A DNA stretch of 64,000 bases from Nepenthes gracilis (lineage: Eukaryota; Streptophyta; Magnoliopsida; Caryophyllales; Nepenthaceae): contig BSYO01000019.1 in assembly GCA_033239525.1 (NCBI GenBank), forward strand, positions 9,158,592-9,222,591, in the 5' to 3' direction. This document shows, one piece after another, positions 53,503 to 64,000 of the stretch. The first letter of the stretch is position 1; each line of letters begins with the position of its first letter. Under the pieces are notes generated by a model. It worked only from the letters and a program-made list of their open reading frames with translations, ran no database searches and was not told where the DNA came from. A program made the translations under genes and the position numbers.

Positions 53503-54643
53503 AAAAAAAAAAAAGGGGCTGCGTTTTGGCTGTAGCCTGCCTTGCTTTCCGGAGGCCCTCATCTGGCTGGTTTTTGTGTTCCTATTTTCGCTTCTCCCCT
53601 TTGGAGTCAGTGGAACTTGATTCTTAGGTGTGCTAGGTGCCCGGTTTACTTAGTTTGATCCCTGCTGCCGTTGTTGTTCACTTTTGGGCTGCTTATTAGC
53701 TCTGTTTTTTTGTATTACCCCCTCCATTAGCTTTGTCTTCCCCTCCTAAAAAAAAAAATTTTTGGGGCTTTTGCCTCCTCTCTGTCAGGCGCTATAGCAT
53801 GGTTCTTGTTTTACTTTGCTGTGTTCGTGGTGGTTGCCTCTCGAGGGGCTCCACTTCCCTTTGTAGGGTGATGCTGTTGGCTTGGCTCTAGATTGGTGGC
53901 ATCCTGTACATGTATAATGAAATGGTGATATTCAGGTTTTCAAGCTGTAGCCCTCCTAAAGCTGATAATGCATATGCCTTGCCCGGTTATGGCTCGGGGT
54001 TGTTGAGTTGGATACTTTGTTCTTGATCTGTTGGGGATTTGATATGGTTGTATATGCATTGTTGTAGCATTCTAGAAATCTGGTGCTTTCTCACAAATTC
54101 GGACTGGTGCGGGAACTGTTGTTGTAATGCTGGATGTATTCTAGCCATCTTTCAAATGTTGATTCTGATGTGAAGGATGGTTGGCTACGTTCTGTTAGTG
54201 ATGATGCTAACAGTGAACAAACAACAGTGTCTTATGGCAGCCGTTGGTTGGTTTTTATGCTGATGCTGGTTATGGGATGTTGCCGGTACTGCTGGCTCAG
54301 CCTATCATTGGTGGTGTGGTGTGGGACGAATTGCCGAATCATATAGAGCAGGCGTGTTGGCTCTATACTGATGTAAAAGGTTTGTGCTGTCATCGGTTTC
54401 TGGAAATGAGAAGCTTTGCTGGTGCCAAGCTGTTTTCTTGCTACAACCGGGTGTTCACTGGACCCTGCTAATTTCTTTGGTTTGCTTTTGGGATTTTTTT
54501 TCTTTTCTTTGTGACTTTGTCATGATCTCAGGGGACTCCCTTGCTGCTATGTTCTTACTCCAAGTTGGCAAAACACTTGGAATGGAACATAGATTTTGTA
54601 CTCTCATTTATTTTTTAATACATTTACTTACTTACCAAAAAAA
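53503..54643 (+). other. Non-coding 3' region with two A-tracts and divergent tail
   Basis: A-tract at 53,503-53,513, then ~230 nt ending in CTTCCCCTCCT and a second A-tract (53,747-53,757). About 760 bp without ORFs follows, then the tail (stem-loop about 54,549-54,590) with poly-A to 54,643. Confidence 0.7.
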
Positions 54644-54857
54644 AGTGGCCGGTTCGGATTTGGTTTTTACTAGGTTTTTTTTCTTCTGTAATTTTTCTTC
54701 GGTCTCATGATATGGTTCATGGTGGTGCTCAGGGTATGCCCTAGAGTCTATATTCTACATCTAAGTCGGCAAAACACTTGGAGTCAAAACATTATTTTTG
54801 TAATTTTTTTTACTTTAATACATCTTTACTTACAAAAAAAAAGAATTCTCTACCGAG

Positions 54858-55227
54858 TTTCAGGCTAAAATAAATTTGTAACGTTGGGCCGGGCAATCGT
54901 CCATGTGCCATCTAGGAATTGTTTTGATGCACTGGCTTGCTGATGAAGTAGCGGGCTGCCATCTATGGAGAGTTATTGCTGAGGCGATGAAGCATTTAGA
55001 TGCATACTGATGCGCAGTGAATCTACTACAACAGGCCCTTGTTCAGGCCTTGGAAAACAGTTGACTCGCTGCCTGCTTTTTCCTGCCGTTGCATGCCGGT
55101 TCTTCCTACTGAAGCAATGCTCGGGGAGTATGTTCTGGCTTCTCTTCCAAACAAGTGATGCCGGTTTTGGTTTGTGTCAATCCCCTTCCATCAAAAGGTT
55201 TTTCTGGTGTAGGACTTGTTATTTTTT
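54858..55227. other. Unassigned non-coding flank
   Basis: Continuation of the 44,639-44,815 flank. No ORF or RNA gene. It leads, after the SINE chimera, into a tail remnant at 56,127-56,169. Confidence 0.45.
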
Positions 55228-55879
55228 GTATTTAATTTGATGTTTTTTTTTTGGTAAGTAAGAATTTTGGATTAAAGGGAGAAAAAATTACAAAATCGAT
55301 ATTTTATCTCCAAGTAGTTATACTTGAGGATAAAACATAACCTGCTAGGGCATACCCCGAGCAGCAAGTACATCAGAAAAACCATAAAAGAAACCTCTAG
55401 GAGGCCAGCGTTCTAAGAACCGACAGAATATGAAAAAATATTACAATAATGAACAAAGGGAACTGGTAATCCCCTGCAAAAAAACAAGCCAAAGGCTATA
55501 ATACAATAGCAACATGATTAGTTGCATCACCCGAAATAGCCTACAGATCAGCAATTCGATAGCAAAAGAATAACCACCAATCCATACGCAGAATCAACAC
55601 AGCATTAGGAGACACAAGCAGCAGTTAAGAACCGAATGCCAGTGCCCATCAGTTGCCATGGTTCAGAAGATCGCCACATCAGCAGTTCCACGTCAAGAAA
55701 CAAGCCCAGCCTTGAAAACAAATCAGCAGCAGTAAGAAACTTGTGAACCGCATGTCAAGACCAGCACCAGAGACACTCCGTCCAACCAATAGCCAAGAGG
55801 CACTCCGTACAATGCGTTACAGCCATAAAAACTCCGGAGAAGAGCACTCCTGTTAAAGAGCTTCGACTAGACAGCCACA

Positions 55880-55927
55880 AATTTTTTATTTTTATTTTTA
55901 TTTATTTATTTATTTATTTATTTTTTT
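55880..55927. repeat. (TTTA)n microsatellite
   Basis: TTTTTA then TTTA units directly next to the 3' boundary of the SINE head. It may mark the original 3' tail of the SINE before fusion. Confidence 0.85.
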
Positions 55928-55935
55928 GGAACAAA

Positions 55936-56109
55936 CTATGATGGGTAAGCTTTTTTAAGTGATTGGCCCCACTGCTTCGCGGCCCCTCATCAAAAATCCC
56001 GAAGGATTTTTGGAGGCTCAGTACCACTGCCAACATGGAGAATCGAACCCGGGTGGGTTGATGATTAGAGCGCGAACGCGATCAACCACTCCGCCAACTC
56101 CGCGTTGGC
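55936..56109 (-). repeat. tRNA-derived SINE head
   Basis: The minus strand starts CCAACGCGGAGTTGGCGG. A-box-like TTGGCGGAGTGG (56,086-56,097) and B box GGGTTCGATTC (56,040-56,050). Body ends AAGCTTACCCATCATAG. More diverged than the other three heads. Confidence 0.85.
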
Positions 56110-56126
56110 GTATTTAATTTGATGTT

Positions 56127-56169
56127 CGGGGTCAGACCCCGCGGCTACGATTTTATCCCAAGTTGAAAA
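56127..56169 (+). other. Interrupted plus-strand tail remnant
   Basis: CGGGGTCAGACCCCG mini-hairpin and ATTTTATCCCAAGTTGAAAA, the first stem arm and loop of a tail; the second arm is displaced by the LINE-A6 poly(T) at 56,170. Confidence 0.7.
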
Positions 56170-57557
56170 TTTTTTTTTTTTGGTAAGTAAGTAAATTACG
56201 TTAAATTAAAAGAAATATACAAAACTTTGTACTAACTCCAAGTGTTTTTCCGACTTGCAATTAGAACAAAGACAATGGGGTGAACACCTAACCTTTTTTT
56301 TTGGTAAGTAAGTATTTTGGATTAATGGGAGAAAAATAGTACAAAATAATATGTTTATCTCCAAGTATTTTGACTTAAAGATAAAACATAAAGCACTAGG
56401 GCATACCCCGAGCGGACAGTACATCTGAATATACAAAATGGCCTCTAGGAGGACAACTTTTACCGAAAATGACAAAAAATAACATTTCCATCGTAAACAA
56501 GACTGAACACAACCAACACATAACCAGCATCACACAGTGGCATGGCAAGGCAGTCAAGACCACAGTCATTTGTTGAAAACATAGCAAAGAAGAACATAAA
56601 TGAAACCTTGGCTCCAAGGCTCCACAAAACCAATGCAATTTGCATCATAGTCACTGTGGACTTCCAAATGGCAGCAGTTCAGCAGCACAAAAAGGCAACA
56701 GGAGGATATCTAGTCCCCATCCATCAGCATGCACGATGTGAATCGAGAACCGAACAAGCAAGTTGCGGCGTCGGCTGCACAGCAGCTACACCCGGTGCAG
56801 CAACCCGATTCTGACTTCATATGGGCAATTGGAGCATGCAAGCAAACCAGCTCCTGCATACTCAACCCACGGGAGATCAGCACACCATCATCAGCTAGAC
56901 TGCAACTGCAGCCAATTCATCCTCTGCCTTCCAAAAACTGCCATTCACCCTGCTTCTTACTTCAGGGGCAGCAAAATTGGTAGACCACCAACTTCAGGCA
57001 AGCTGCATACCAGTCTCATTAAGTACAAATCAACAGCTCCAAAAAGATGCTTCAGAGAACAGGTCGTGACCAAACCCCATCCACATCAAGGCCATGTTAC
57101 ATCAGCAGCATGAACTGGCATACCAAAATGCCTACTAAAAACCCGCATCCATCTTTCTTCACTCAAAGATGGGATCCGCATCCTACTATCAGCAGCAATA
57201 CCAATTCAGGAATGCAAGACAGCAAGATGCATACCCAACATATTCATAAAACAAAGAGGCAGCATCCCCCGAACAAACAGAAGGCAGCAGTTAGCAAACC
57301 GCCAATCATAGCCATTCTAAGACAATCCACAACAAAGCCGTTTGCATCCACTACCCCATTAGCAGGCAGCATTTGCAGCCGCCAAAAAGCCATTCCTGGC
57401 AGCAAGCAGTGCAGAACACACCAATGGGATCGGCCAACGCAGATTGCAGCCCAATCAACATTGTTGCAAAGCAACAACAGCAATAAACTGGCTGTAGAAG
57501 CCAGACAAAAGCAATCCGATGAACTGCAACATAAACTCACCACAATAAAGTAGCAAG

Positions 57558-57670
57558 CAGACCAGCACCACCTCAACAAGAAGAATTTTTAGCAACCAAA
57601 AAAATTCCGCAATCAGACCAGCACCACCTCAACAAGAAGAAATTTTAGCAACCAAAAATTCCGCAATCAG
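57558..57670. repeat. 56-bp tandem duplication
   Basis: CAGACCAGCACCACCTCAAC...TTCCGCAAT occurs twice in a row (57,558 and 57,614) with only A/T-run length differences. Single copy in relatives. Confidence 0.88.
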
Positions 57671-58319
57671 CTACTCTGCCCTCAGCCAAATTATCCCAGT
57701 CCATAAACACACGGGCTCCCCCAACCTAATCAACAAATGGGACACACAGCCATACCAACGGAGTAGCACCACATGAAATTCGGCTACACCAATACCTTCA
57801 AGATGAGACAGCAGCCCACAGAAAGGCACTAAAGCACTCCAAAGAATCGCACCTCCGAGATCTGGCGCGGCCTTAATTTAAAGAAGCACCCCACGAGACA
57901 CACCGGAGCTCAACTCAATAGACAAGCCCAACATAGAGCGAGACACACGAGAAATCCAGAGGAAGTAGCTCCCGAAGCCACACATCGAGACCCGGCCAAT
58001 ACGCTGCAGTCCATACCATAAGCATCCAAGCCATTCTCCAAAAATGGAAGCACAAGGAGAAATCCCCAACACACCAGAAAGTTCAGAGGCATCCAAGAGG
58101 ACCACGCCGGCGCTTCAGAGCATCCGCCAGGCTTCACCAAGCTAGCACGACACGGCATCCCCCAAAACCGTCCACCAGAAGGGAACAACCAGGCATCGGA
58201 ACCTCAGAGCCAGCATCCAGGCCTTCGAAAGCCCCATCCCAATCTGAATGGTAGAGACGAACCTAAATCAAACCCTAGGCGCAAACCGAGGAAAAAAGAA
58301 ACAAGGTGGAAGGAGATGC

Positions 58320-60377
58320 TTTTTTTTTTTTGGTAAGTAAGTATTTTGGATTAATGGGAGAAAAATAGTACAAAATAATATGTTTATCTCCAAGTATTTT
58401 GACTTGAAGATAAAACATAAAAAGTTAGGGCATACCTCGAGCGGACAGTACATCTGAATATACAAAATGGCCTCTAGGAGGACAACGTTTACCGAAAACG
58501 ACAAAAAATGACATTTCCATCGTAAACAAGACTGAACATAGCCAACACAAACCAGCATCACACAAAGGGCATGGCAAGGCAGCCCGATTCCACATTCGGC
58601 TGTTGAAAACTTAGCAAGAAGCACCATAAATGAAACCTTGGCTCCAAGGCTCCACAAACCGAATGCATTGGCGGCAGTTCAAAGAAGACAAAAGGCAACA
58701 GGAGGATATCTAGTCCCCATCCATCAAGATCCACGATGTGAATCGAGAACCAAACAAGCAAGTTGCTGCGTCGGACAGCAGCTACACCCAAAGCACGGTA
58801 GCCCCCAAACACTACACCTGGCATACACACCGGTACACCCCGGCGCGAAGAACAGCAGACATCATCCCGACACGAGCAGCCCAGTCCACCGCCCACCAAA
58901 GAAAAAACCAAGGCGCATGCATCGGTTCCTCAAAATAAGATGTTGCTCAAATGAGGCAAAATTTTATTCATCAATGAATAAAATTCCAGCCCCAATCGCA
59001 GCAAGTCTCCACTAAACTCGCATACCAAGCAAGGACAAGACCAACTTCACTTACCATACCAAAGAATAATATGAAGCGGTCGGTGCAAAGAACACTAAAT
59101 CGGCTGTATATAATCCAGCCAATAGCGATCCGGTGGACTTGACAAAGATCGCACTGAAGCGAGAATGGTTCTGCATACGGTGACAATAGTGTAGAAGGCT
59201 ATACAAAGACTTCCAACAAAGAATATCTCGCTTTTTGACAAAAAAACCACCACCGCGAGATCACCAAAGGACCAACAAAGACAAAGAAGAATCGGGCTAG
59301 CTTTGCAGCCAACCAACGTTTGAAAGGAAAATTCAACAAAGATCATGGAATGAGCCAATTGAATTCCCAAAATACTCAAAAGGAAAATGAGTTTAAGCTT
59401 GAGGTAGGCATGCACCAACCACAAACAAACAGCCAGTGACAAACCACCACCGAGACGATCTCGAAGAACGAACCTCAAATCGTCGGGGATCTCGGGCATC
59501 AAACGAATCCCACCAGCTCTTCCCGGTAAAGCCATGAACTCCCCAACCAGAAATTCACAGCATTCCCAACCCGTTCAACCGGAGGGGACACAATGGCAAA
59601 GAAGATAGAAAAGCCGACAACAAAAGCTCGTTCACCGCGGATCCAAAGAATGTGCGAGAGCAAAGCAGCCACCATCGAAATGTTTGTCAAGTGAGAAGCC
59701 AACAATCTCAAGAACTCAAACGGTTGCCATTAAGTAGAGCTTCAAAAATGGCAGCAACCCGAGGCCCCACCGCGGCGAGAGGGATCGCAAACAACCCGAA
59801 GTTCCACACCAGCTCTTCGACCATCGACCACATATCTCCAAACTAGCACGACATCCCCCAAACCGATCACCGTAAAGGAGGCACACAGGCGAGAAGCGCA
59901 ACAGAGCCGAGAGATACAGACCTTTGGATGCGGCGGATCCAACACGCGGCGAGGGAGCCGACAGAAGCTCCGGATATCGATCCCATAGCCGGGAGACGAA
60001 AGAGGCTGAGCCTACAACCCAATCGGGCCCGGGAGAACCGAATCGAGAGCACACTCCTAGGCATGCACCAGGGGGCCGACCCAGGACGGCTCCGTCGCCT
60101 CCCGGCCAGAGAAGAGACACCGAAGACAACGCTTCGAATTTCAAAAATGAAATTTTAACGAAGAGAGAGCCGAGGATTTCATGGATTCGAGGGTTCCGGG
60201 TTCACCGAGAACGACCCAACCATCGTAGGGATTCAGGAAGAAGGAGACGAAATACCGGAGGGGGACCGGGCACAGCAACCAGGAAGCCGTCCAAGGCAGG
60301 CTCCGGCGCCGCCGGGCACCCAAAGCAGCATCGACGAGGACAACGACGCCGGGATTTGAATTCAAAATTTGAATTCG
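58320..60377 (-). mobile_element. SINE-chimera body (2.06 kb), 5'-truncated
   Basis: Perfect 16-bp TSD AGGTGGAAGGAGATGC at 58,304-58,319 and 60,378-60,393. Inverted tail on the left (CCTCTAGGAGG, GGGCATACCTCGAGC, stem-loop near 58,380-58,420). The first few hundred bases match the outer 56.3-kb element closely. The 5' end stops within the TTCAAATT segment, before hairpin and head. GC modules at 60,050-60,110 and 60,260-60,320. Confidence 0.92.
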
Positions 60378-60776
60378 AGGTGGAAGGAGATGCGAGGACT
60401 CAAAGTGAGCGCCATCTCACTCGCAGAGGCCATAGGGCCCCAGCCACTAAATCTTCAACAGATGGAGGGCCTTCGTCCCCATCAGAAGGCGAAAAAAGTA
60501 AACCGAGCTCTCAGGCAACTACGAAAGCATGGAGGTCGCCGAGACTGACAACTCCAGAGCATGGAGACGAAAGGATGGAGACGGATAGCCGGGTGAGGGG
60601 GGGCCGGGCAAGCAACCGGAAGGCCGGCCATGGCAGGCACCGGAGCCGCCCGGCACCCAAGGCGGAAACGCCGTTGACAACGCCCTGGCAAGTTCAAAAT
60701 TAAACGAATTTTGAAAAAAAAAAGTAGAGAGAAGCGGGAGCTTCTCTCTCTAGACTGTTCGTACACCTAACCTCAT

Positions 60777-63411
60777 GAACATGTTATAATATGAGACCAT
60801 GAGCCAAGTCATGAAAAATAGAAATACAATCGAAAATACACAAGCAAATACATATTACCATGCACACCACTTCGGCCAAAACGACCTTGGTCAAAAGCAA
60901 CCCCTCTCGGGCATACAGCTTGGCATTCTGCCGAGATAGGCATCTTAGCCAAGGCATCTCGGCCAAGGCACATTGGCAGTAATCATTATCCCGGTCCAAT
61001 GCGAAATTGTTGTCCAAATCAGACCACCTTGGCACCAGCAGGAGGTTTTGAACAGCAAGGCTTCTTAGCAGGATTCAGAAGCAATCATACTGGCAGAAAT
61101 TGGCGAGCCTCCATATTAGCAAACTGGGCCTCAATCAATGTCCTCTTCGGCTCCACAACATCTAAGGGTGGGACAACCATGACAAGGACCTCACCTAGAA
61201 GAGCAAGAAAAGCATTCTAGGGAGGGATAATCAATGCAGGATCAACAGGAACAACACGGGTTTCCTTATCAGCTCACACTGGCAGCTCATCCATAGCCAC
61301 AGGAACCCAGCATCACAAAAGCTAATCATAGCAAAAGCAAAGGACAACTACATCAGAGCCCCATCACCTAGCAGCAACTTCCGACAACAGCTTCCCATCC
61401 CTACATTGAACTGCTACTACAACACCGCAACCAGCAGAACCACCAGGTGCAAATTCAGCACAAAAGCCAACAGCTGTGCAACAATACCAATACGGATTAA
61501 CATAGAGCTGACACTGGTACCATCTGCAATTCAGCCCAGCACCACATACTAAACAGGCAGAATAGCCACTAGCTTCAGGAGCTACCACACATCAGCATTA
61601 GCAAGGCTCCAAGAACAAGATTCAGCATTTCCAGCATCAGCATCCATCAGTAGGGCAATTCCATCAACTGCTTCCTTCAACACAACAGTATCAGCAACTT
61701 TGCAAGGCTAGAAACCATCTTTGGACTGCTGCAGCATCAGCTTTAAGCTATGCAGCACTAAGCTGCTCAAACAAAGAAGAAAACAGCAAAACTAGACTCG
61801 AAATCCACCAAAAATTGGACAACACACCGGCTGACACCAAAGAAAACTACATTGGACAGCAGCAGAATATCAGCGACCAGCAGTAGCTACCATCAGCGTG
61901 ATAGCCGCCAATACCACGAGTAGCACATTTACCTACCACCTATGTCAACCCGATGATGTATTCGATCCCCAATGACCACAATCATAGGCTGTAGTAACAC
62001 CATCCAGCAGCAAAGAATCGTGAACTGACTGTGCTCCCATCCATTTACACCACCCTGGATAACCATCACCACGGGCTACACCTTCGAGAGCAAAGTCCAT
62101 CGTGGCCTGGGTTAATATCACCACAGATAGCACCTACAGCACCTCGGCAACATTTTCACCAACCATCATCTAAATAGCTCAAACTGAGAATGCTCACACG
62201 ACATAGAAACTACATCTAAGCTCATAAAAACCAGATACAATATCCGCAGCAAAAAATTTTCACACCAGGATAGCAAATATCAGCTGAAGCCCAGTAGTAC
62301 TCCCCGGTTTACAGCACCAAAGGCTTGCATCTCAATCACAGGTTACAGGCAGAACAAGAGGAAACCAACTGCTTTAGAAGACCACCACATATTTTTATGG
62401 CAACCTCCAAATTCCACCGTATCCCAGCCATACAGAGATTATCACAATCCAATAAGACTGCAACTAGCCAAACTTGAGCTTGACAGGCTGCAGCTCTAAA
62501 ACCAGAGAGATGCCAACTGGAGCCATTTGAAGAGGGGTTACACCCCCCCTGGAACAGCAGCCAAGGAAAGTATATTAGAACCACCAATCAGCTCATTTTC
62601 AGCAACCCGATGCCACATTATAATCTAAAAAGTTAACCCGATACTCAATTTTGATCCAGTACATCAGCTTTATCAATGGCCAAACCCACAGCATAAGCAT
62701 AACTCTAGCCTTCATTACAAACAGAGGAGCGGATCTTAATATCTGCTGCCCTGGCTCCAACAGCATCAGAGCAAACCCTCCCATACCACTTTCGGGCGAG
62801 CCACCAGCAGCAATACAACATTTTCCAAGCAATGAGCTGCATCAGCAGCATCTAAATTTCCCCTACCGATGCTCTTCAACCCTACAGATTGGCTGCGAGA
62901 AATAGCAATGAGGGCCAGTGTTCAAGAGCAGAGCCCAACATCACCGATTTTCACATTTGTATAGCCAACCACAACCAGAAGCATAGCATCGGCAACATAT
63001 ACTAATCCACCAGACAAACGGAAGCATCATCAACCCAGTGGAAAACCCCAAAATGTAGCAGCAACCTACAACTGAATAAACCAGTGAGCCAGAGCGACCA
63101 GAGTAATTTCTCACCGACATGTGCACAGATTTTATTTTGGGCAGGGGGCGAATGTGTGTGTGTGTGGGGAAAGACAAGGACGGGTAAAAGAATAGAGAGC
63201 CCAAATAACCAGCCAAGGCTGGCTAGGAAAACAAAAACCAGAAACAAGAAAATTTATTTCCTATTATCAGCCAATGTACAGAACTCAGCCAATGCAAAAA
63301 ATGTGCACCCCAAAACAGAACCCAGCATCAATACAACTCCAATACACACCATGGATCCAACCAACCAGGAACCAGACTAGAGAAGCCCAGGCCGAAAGCA
63401 CAATACACACA
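60777..63411 (-). other. Non-coding 3' extension of LINE-A6
   Basis: No credible ORF on either strand. It holds (C/T)TCGGCCAA motifs at 60,865-60,970 and a (TG)n run at 63,150-63,165. Position and length match the 2-kb extensions of LINE-A2 and LINE-A3. Confidence 0.6.
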
Positions 63412-63663
63412 ATTTTTTTTGGGGGGGGCGCTTGTGAGTGTGTGTGGGTGAAAAAGGAGACATAGCTAGGCTCCGACGAAGACACCAACAAAAACAAAAC
63501 CAAAGCTTGACCTTAATACACAGGCCAAGGCGGTAAAGGCAATAAAAGGGGATAACAAATTAGGGAAAGGGCAAACCCGAAGGCTTGCAGCCTGGGGGGA
63601 GCCCAAGCACAGAGAATAAAAAAGGAGATTTCTTTTTTAGATGTTCCAATGAATCAGGTGCGA

Positions 63664-64000
63664 TCAAGATGCACACCTATCATCTTCCAAGGATTTTTGG
63701 AAAATACCTATCAATTTGTTCCGAATGGCATTGATTATCAATGAAAAAATATGGGAGACATCTTGTGGGGAGGATTTTTGAAAAATACGATTGTTATGTT
63801 CCTTCCAAATGAAGTAGACTGTGGCCGCCAGAGAAAGGCGCTTAGACAAGGCCATAAAACGTTTCCCTTTCCATTTGAGCAGCCCAAACGATGTTTTGGT
63901 ACCACTTGAGGTAAGGCCAGTGAAGACCCATTTTTCTTTGGATTTTGGTCCATAAGGATCTGGAGTAGGGACAGGAAAAGAAAAGATGCTCATGATCTTC
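63664..64000 (-). pseudogene. LINE-A6 ORF2 C-terminus, cut by window edge
   Basis: The minus frame reads PVPTPDPYGPKSKEKWVF, SFGLLKWKGKRFMALSKRL, SLAATVYFIWKEHNNRIFQK, SPQDVSHIFSLIINAIRNKL and a TGA stop at 63,664. This matches the last ~100 residues of the ORF2 at 53,203-53,502 (LSLAATVYFIWKERNNRIFQK), including the invariant WKGK and FIWKE blocks. It is open throughout the visible part, so this copy may be better preserved than the others; endonuclease and reverse transcriptase would lie outside the window. Confidence 0.85.

Larger units (their letters stand above)
48024..54643 (+). mobile_element. Type C ORF1 element with LINE-A ORF2 end, containing a solo LTR
   Basis: TSD AGTGGCCGGTTC at 48,012-48,023 and 54,644-54,655. 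Order: type C ORF1 (48,024-49,198), ~290 bp of non-coding DNA, LINE-A ORF2 C-terminus (49,490-53,502, split by an LTR), A-tracts at 53,503 and 53,747, ~760 bp of non-coding DNA, and a divergent tail (stem ATGTTCTTACTCCAAG...CTTGGAATGGAACAT; TTACTTACC). The ORF2 piece could be part of this element or a separate insertion ending at 53,757; I could not find a TSD for it alone. Confidence 0.75.
44831..54842 (+). mobile_element. Tail-bearing ORF1-type element (plus) hosting a deep nest
   Basis: Perfect 15-bp TSD GAATTCTCTACCGAG at 44,816-44,830 and 54,843-54,857. Own sequence: 44,831-45,490, 47,165-48,023 and 54,656-54,842. The tail is a diverged subfamily (CAGGGTATGCCC, CTAAGTCGGCAAAACACTTGGAGT stem, TTTACTTAC poly-A). 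It holds the 45,491-47,149 and 48,024-54,643 elements. Confidence 0.85.
55245..56109 (-). mobile_element. tRNA-headed SINE chimera (865 bp)
   Basis: Perfect 17-bp TSD GTATTTAATTTGATGTT at 55,228-55,244 and 56,110-56,126. Inverted tail at the left, CCTCTAGGAGGCCAGCG, a ~450-bp body with a few ACTCCG motifs (55,775-55,870), a (TTTA)n run (55,880-55,927), and a tRNA head at the right flush with the TSD. Confidence 0.93.
56294..60762 (-). mobile_element. SINE-chimera body (minus) with nested relative
   Basis: TSD ACACCTAACC at 56,284-56,293 and 60,763-60,772 (10 bp, short). Inverted tail at 56,294-56,460, body, and a GAGAGAAGCGGGAGCTTCTCTC hairpin at 60,727-60,749 close to the 5' end; the tRNA head is missing. 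GCCGG modules lie at 60,595-60,660. A 56-bp tandem duplication is at 57,558-57,670. Confidence 0.82.
56170..64000 (-). mobile_element. LINE-A6 (minus), 3' part, cut by window edge
   Basis: The divergent inverted tail starts at 56,170 (poly-T, GGTAAGTAAGTAAATTACG; stem-loop arms CTTTGTTCTAATTGCAAG and CTTGGAGTTAGTACAAAG). After the nested 56,294-60,762 unit, about 2.6 kb of non-coding extension runs to the T-tracts at 63,412-63,419 and 63,631-63,636, then the ORF2 C-terminus. This is the LINE-A order. The 5' part and second TSD lie beyond 64,000. Confidence 0.82.

Noticed and set aside
53747..53770. Separate LINE insertion ending at the second A-tract with TSD AATTTTTGGGG
   Set aside because: Only a loose match exists near 49,307, and about 180 bp without ORF2 similarity lie between; too weak to call.
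2926..60772. DNA transposon interpretation of the insertions
   Set aside because: TSDs vary from 10 to 18 bp, ends are poly(A), 5' truncation is common and there are no terminal inverted repeats.
60777..63411. Host gene in the right-hand 2.6-kb stretch
   Set aside because: No frame over 100 residues with a recognisable domain; position matches the LINE-A 3' extension.

Overview
ORGANISM AND KIND OF REGION. The window looks like repeat-dense plant nuclear DNA. The reason is the protein set: L1-type LINE ORF1s with the plant DUF4283-type N-terminal domain, ORF2s with AP-endonuclease, reverse transcriptase (FADD catalytic box) and a plant zf-RVT-like C-terminus, tRNA-derived SINE heads, and a large TG...CA solo LTR. 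I see no convincing host protein-coding gene, functional tRNA, rRNA or CRISPR array. I cannot name the species. All retroelement ORFs carry stops or frameshifts. | CENTRAL OBSERVATION. Almost everything belongs to one non-LTR retroelement community sharing one 3' end: a CCTCY(T/A)RGAGG palindrome, a GCTCGGGGTATGCCC(T/C)AGC mini-hairpin, a 16-bp stem-loop (about ATGTTTTATCTCCAAG / CTTGGAGATAAAACAT) and the terminus TTACTTACC followed by poly(A). I find 27 insertion ends with this terminus (14 on the minus strand, 13 on plus) plus one interrupted tail. For 22 of the 27 I can read target-site duplications (TSDs) of 10-18 bp. Four structural classes use the tail: (1) LINE-A, about 8.05-8.13 kb full length, ORF1 + ORF2 + a 2-2.6 kb non-coding 3' extension; (2) ORF1-only elements (types B and C) without ORF2, like half-L1 elements; (3) tRNA-headed SINE chimeras of 315 bp, 865 bp, 2.06 kb and 2.2 kb, all beginning at the same tRNA-like 5' terminus; (4) solo tails, down to insertions of 17-32 bp. 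| LAYOUT. 1-2,100: 5' part of LINE-A1 (minus). 2,175-10,180: ORF1-only element B (plus), split by a SINE chimera (2,941-5,002) and by a LINE-A 3' fragment with an inverted 5' part (6,421-9,504). 10,677-17,961: a nest of SINE-type chimeras with a head-to-head inverted repeat around 12.2-13.7 kb, ending in an ACTCCGG-motif block. 17,962-25,338: type C and type B ORF1 elements, a 315-bp complete SINE and an ORF2 fragment. 25,762-33,894: full-length LINE-A2 (minus). 34,156-44,623: full-length LINE-A3 (plus) with two nested insertions. 44,831-54,842: a nest with two type C ORF1s, a GGAGTG-motif block, ultra-short insertions, a LINE-A ORF2 end and a 3.34-kb solo LTR. 55,245-56,109: 865-bp SINE chimera. 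56,170 to the right edge: LINE-A6 (minus) with two nested SINE-type bodies. | HOW IT FITS TOGETHER (inference). LINE-A ORF2 probably supplies the endonuclease and reverse transcriptase, recognising the hairpin tail. ORF1-only and SINE-headed elements carry the same tail and would be mobilised in trans. The many clean TSDs, the covarying stem and the ultra-short insertions that keep only the last 9-14 nt before poly(A) fit target-primed reverse transcription starting at this tail.
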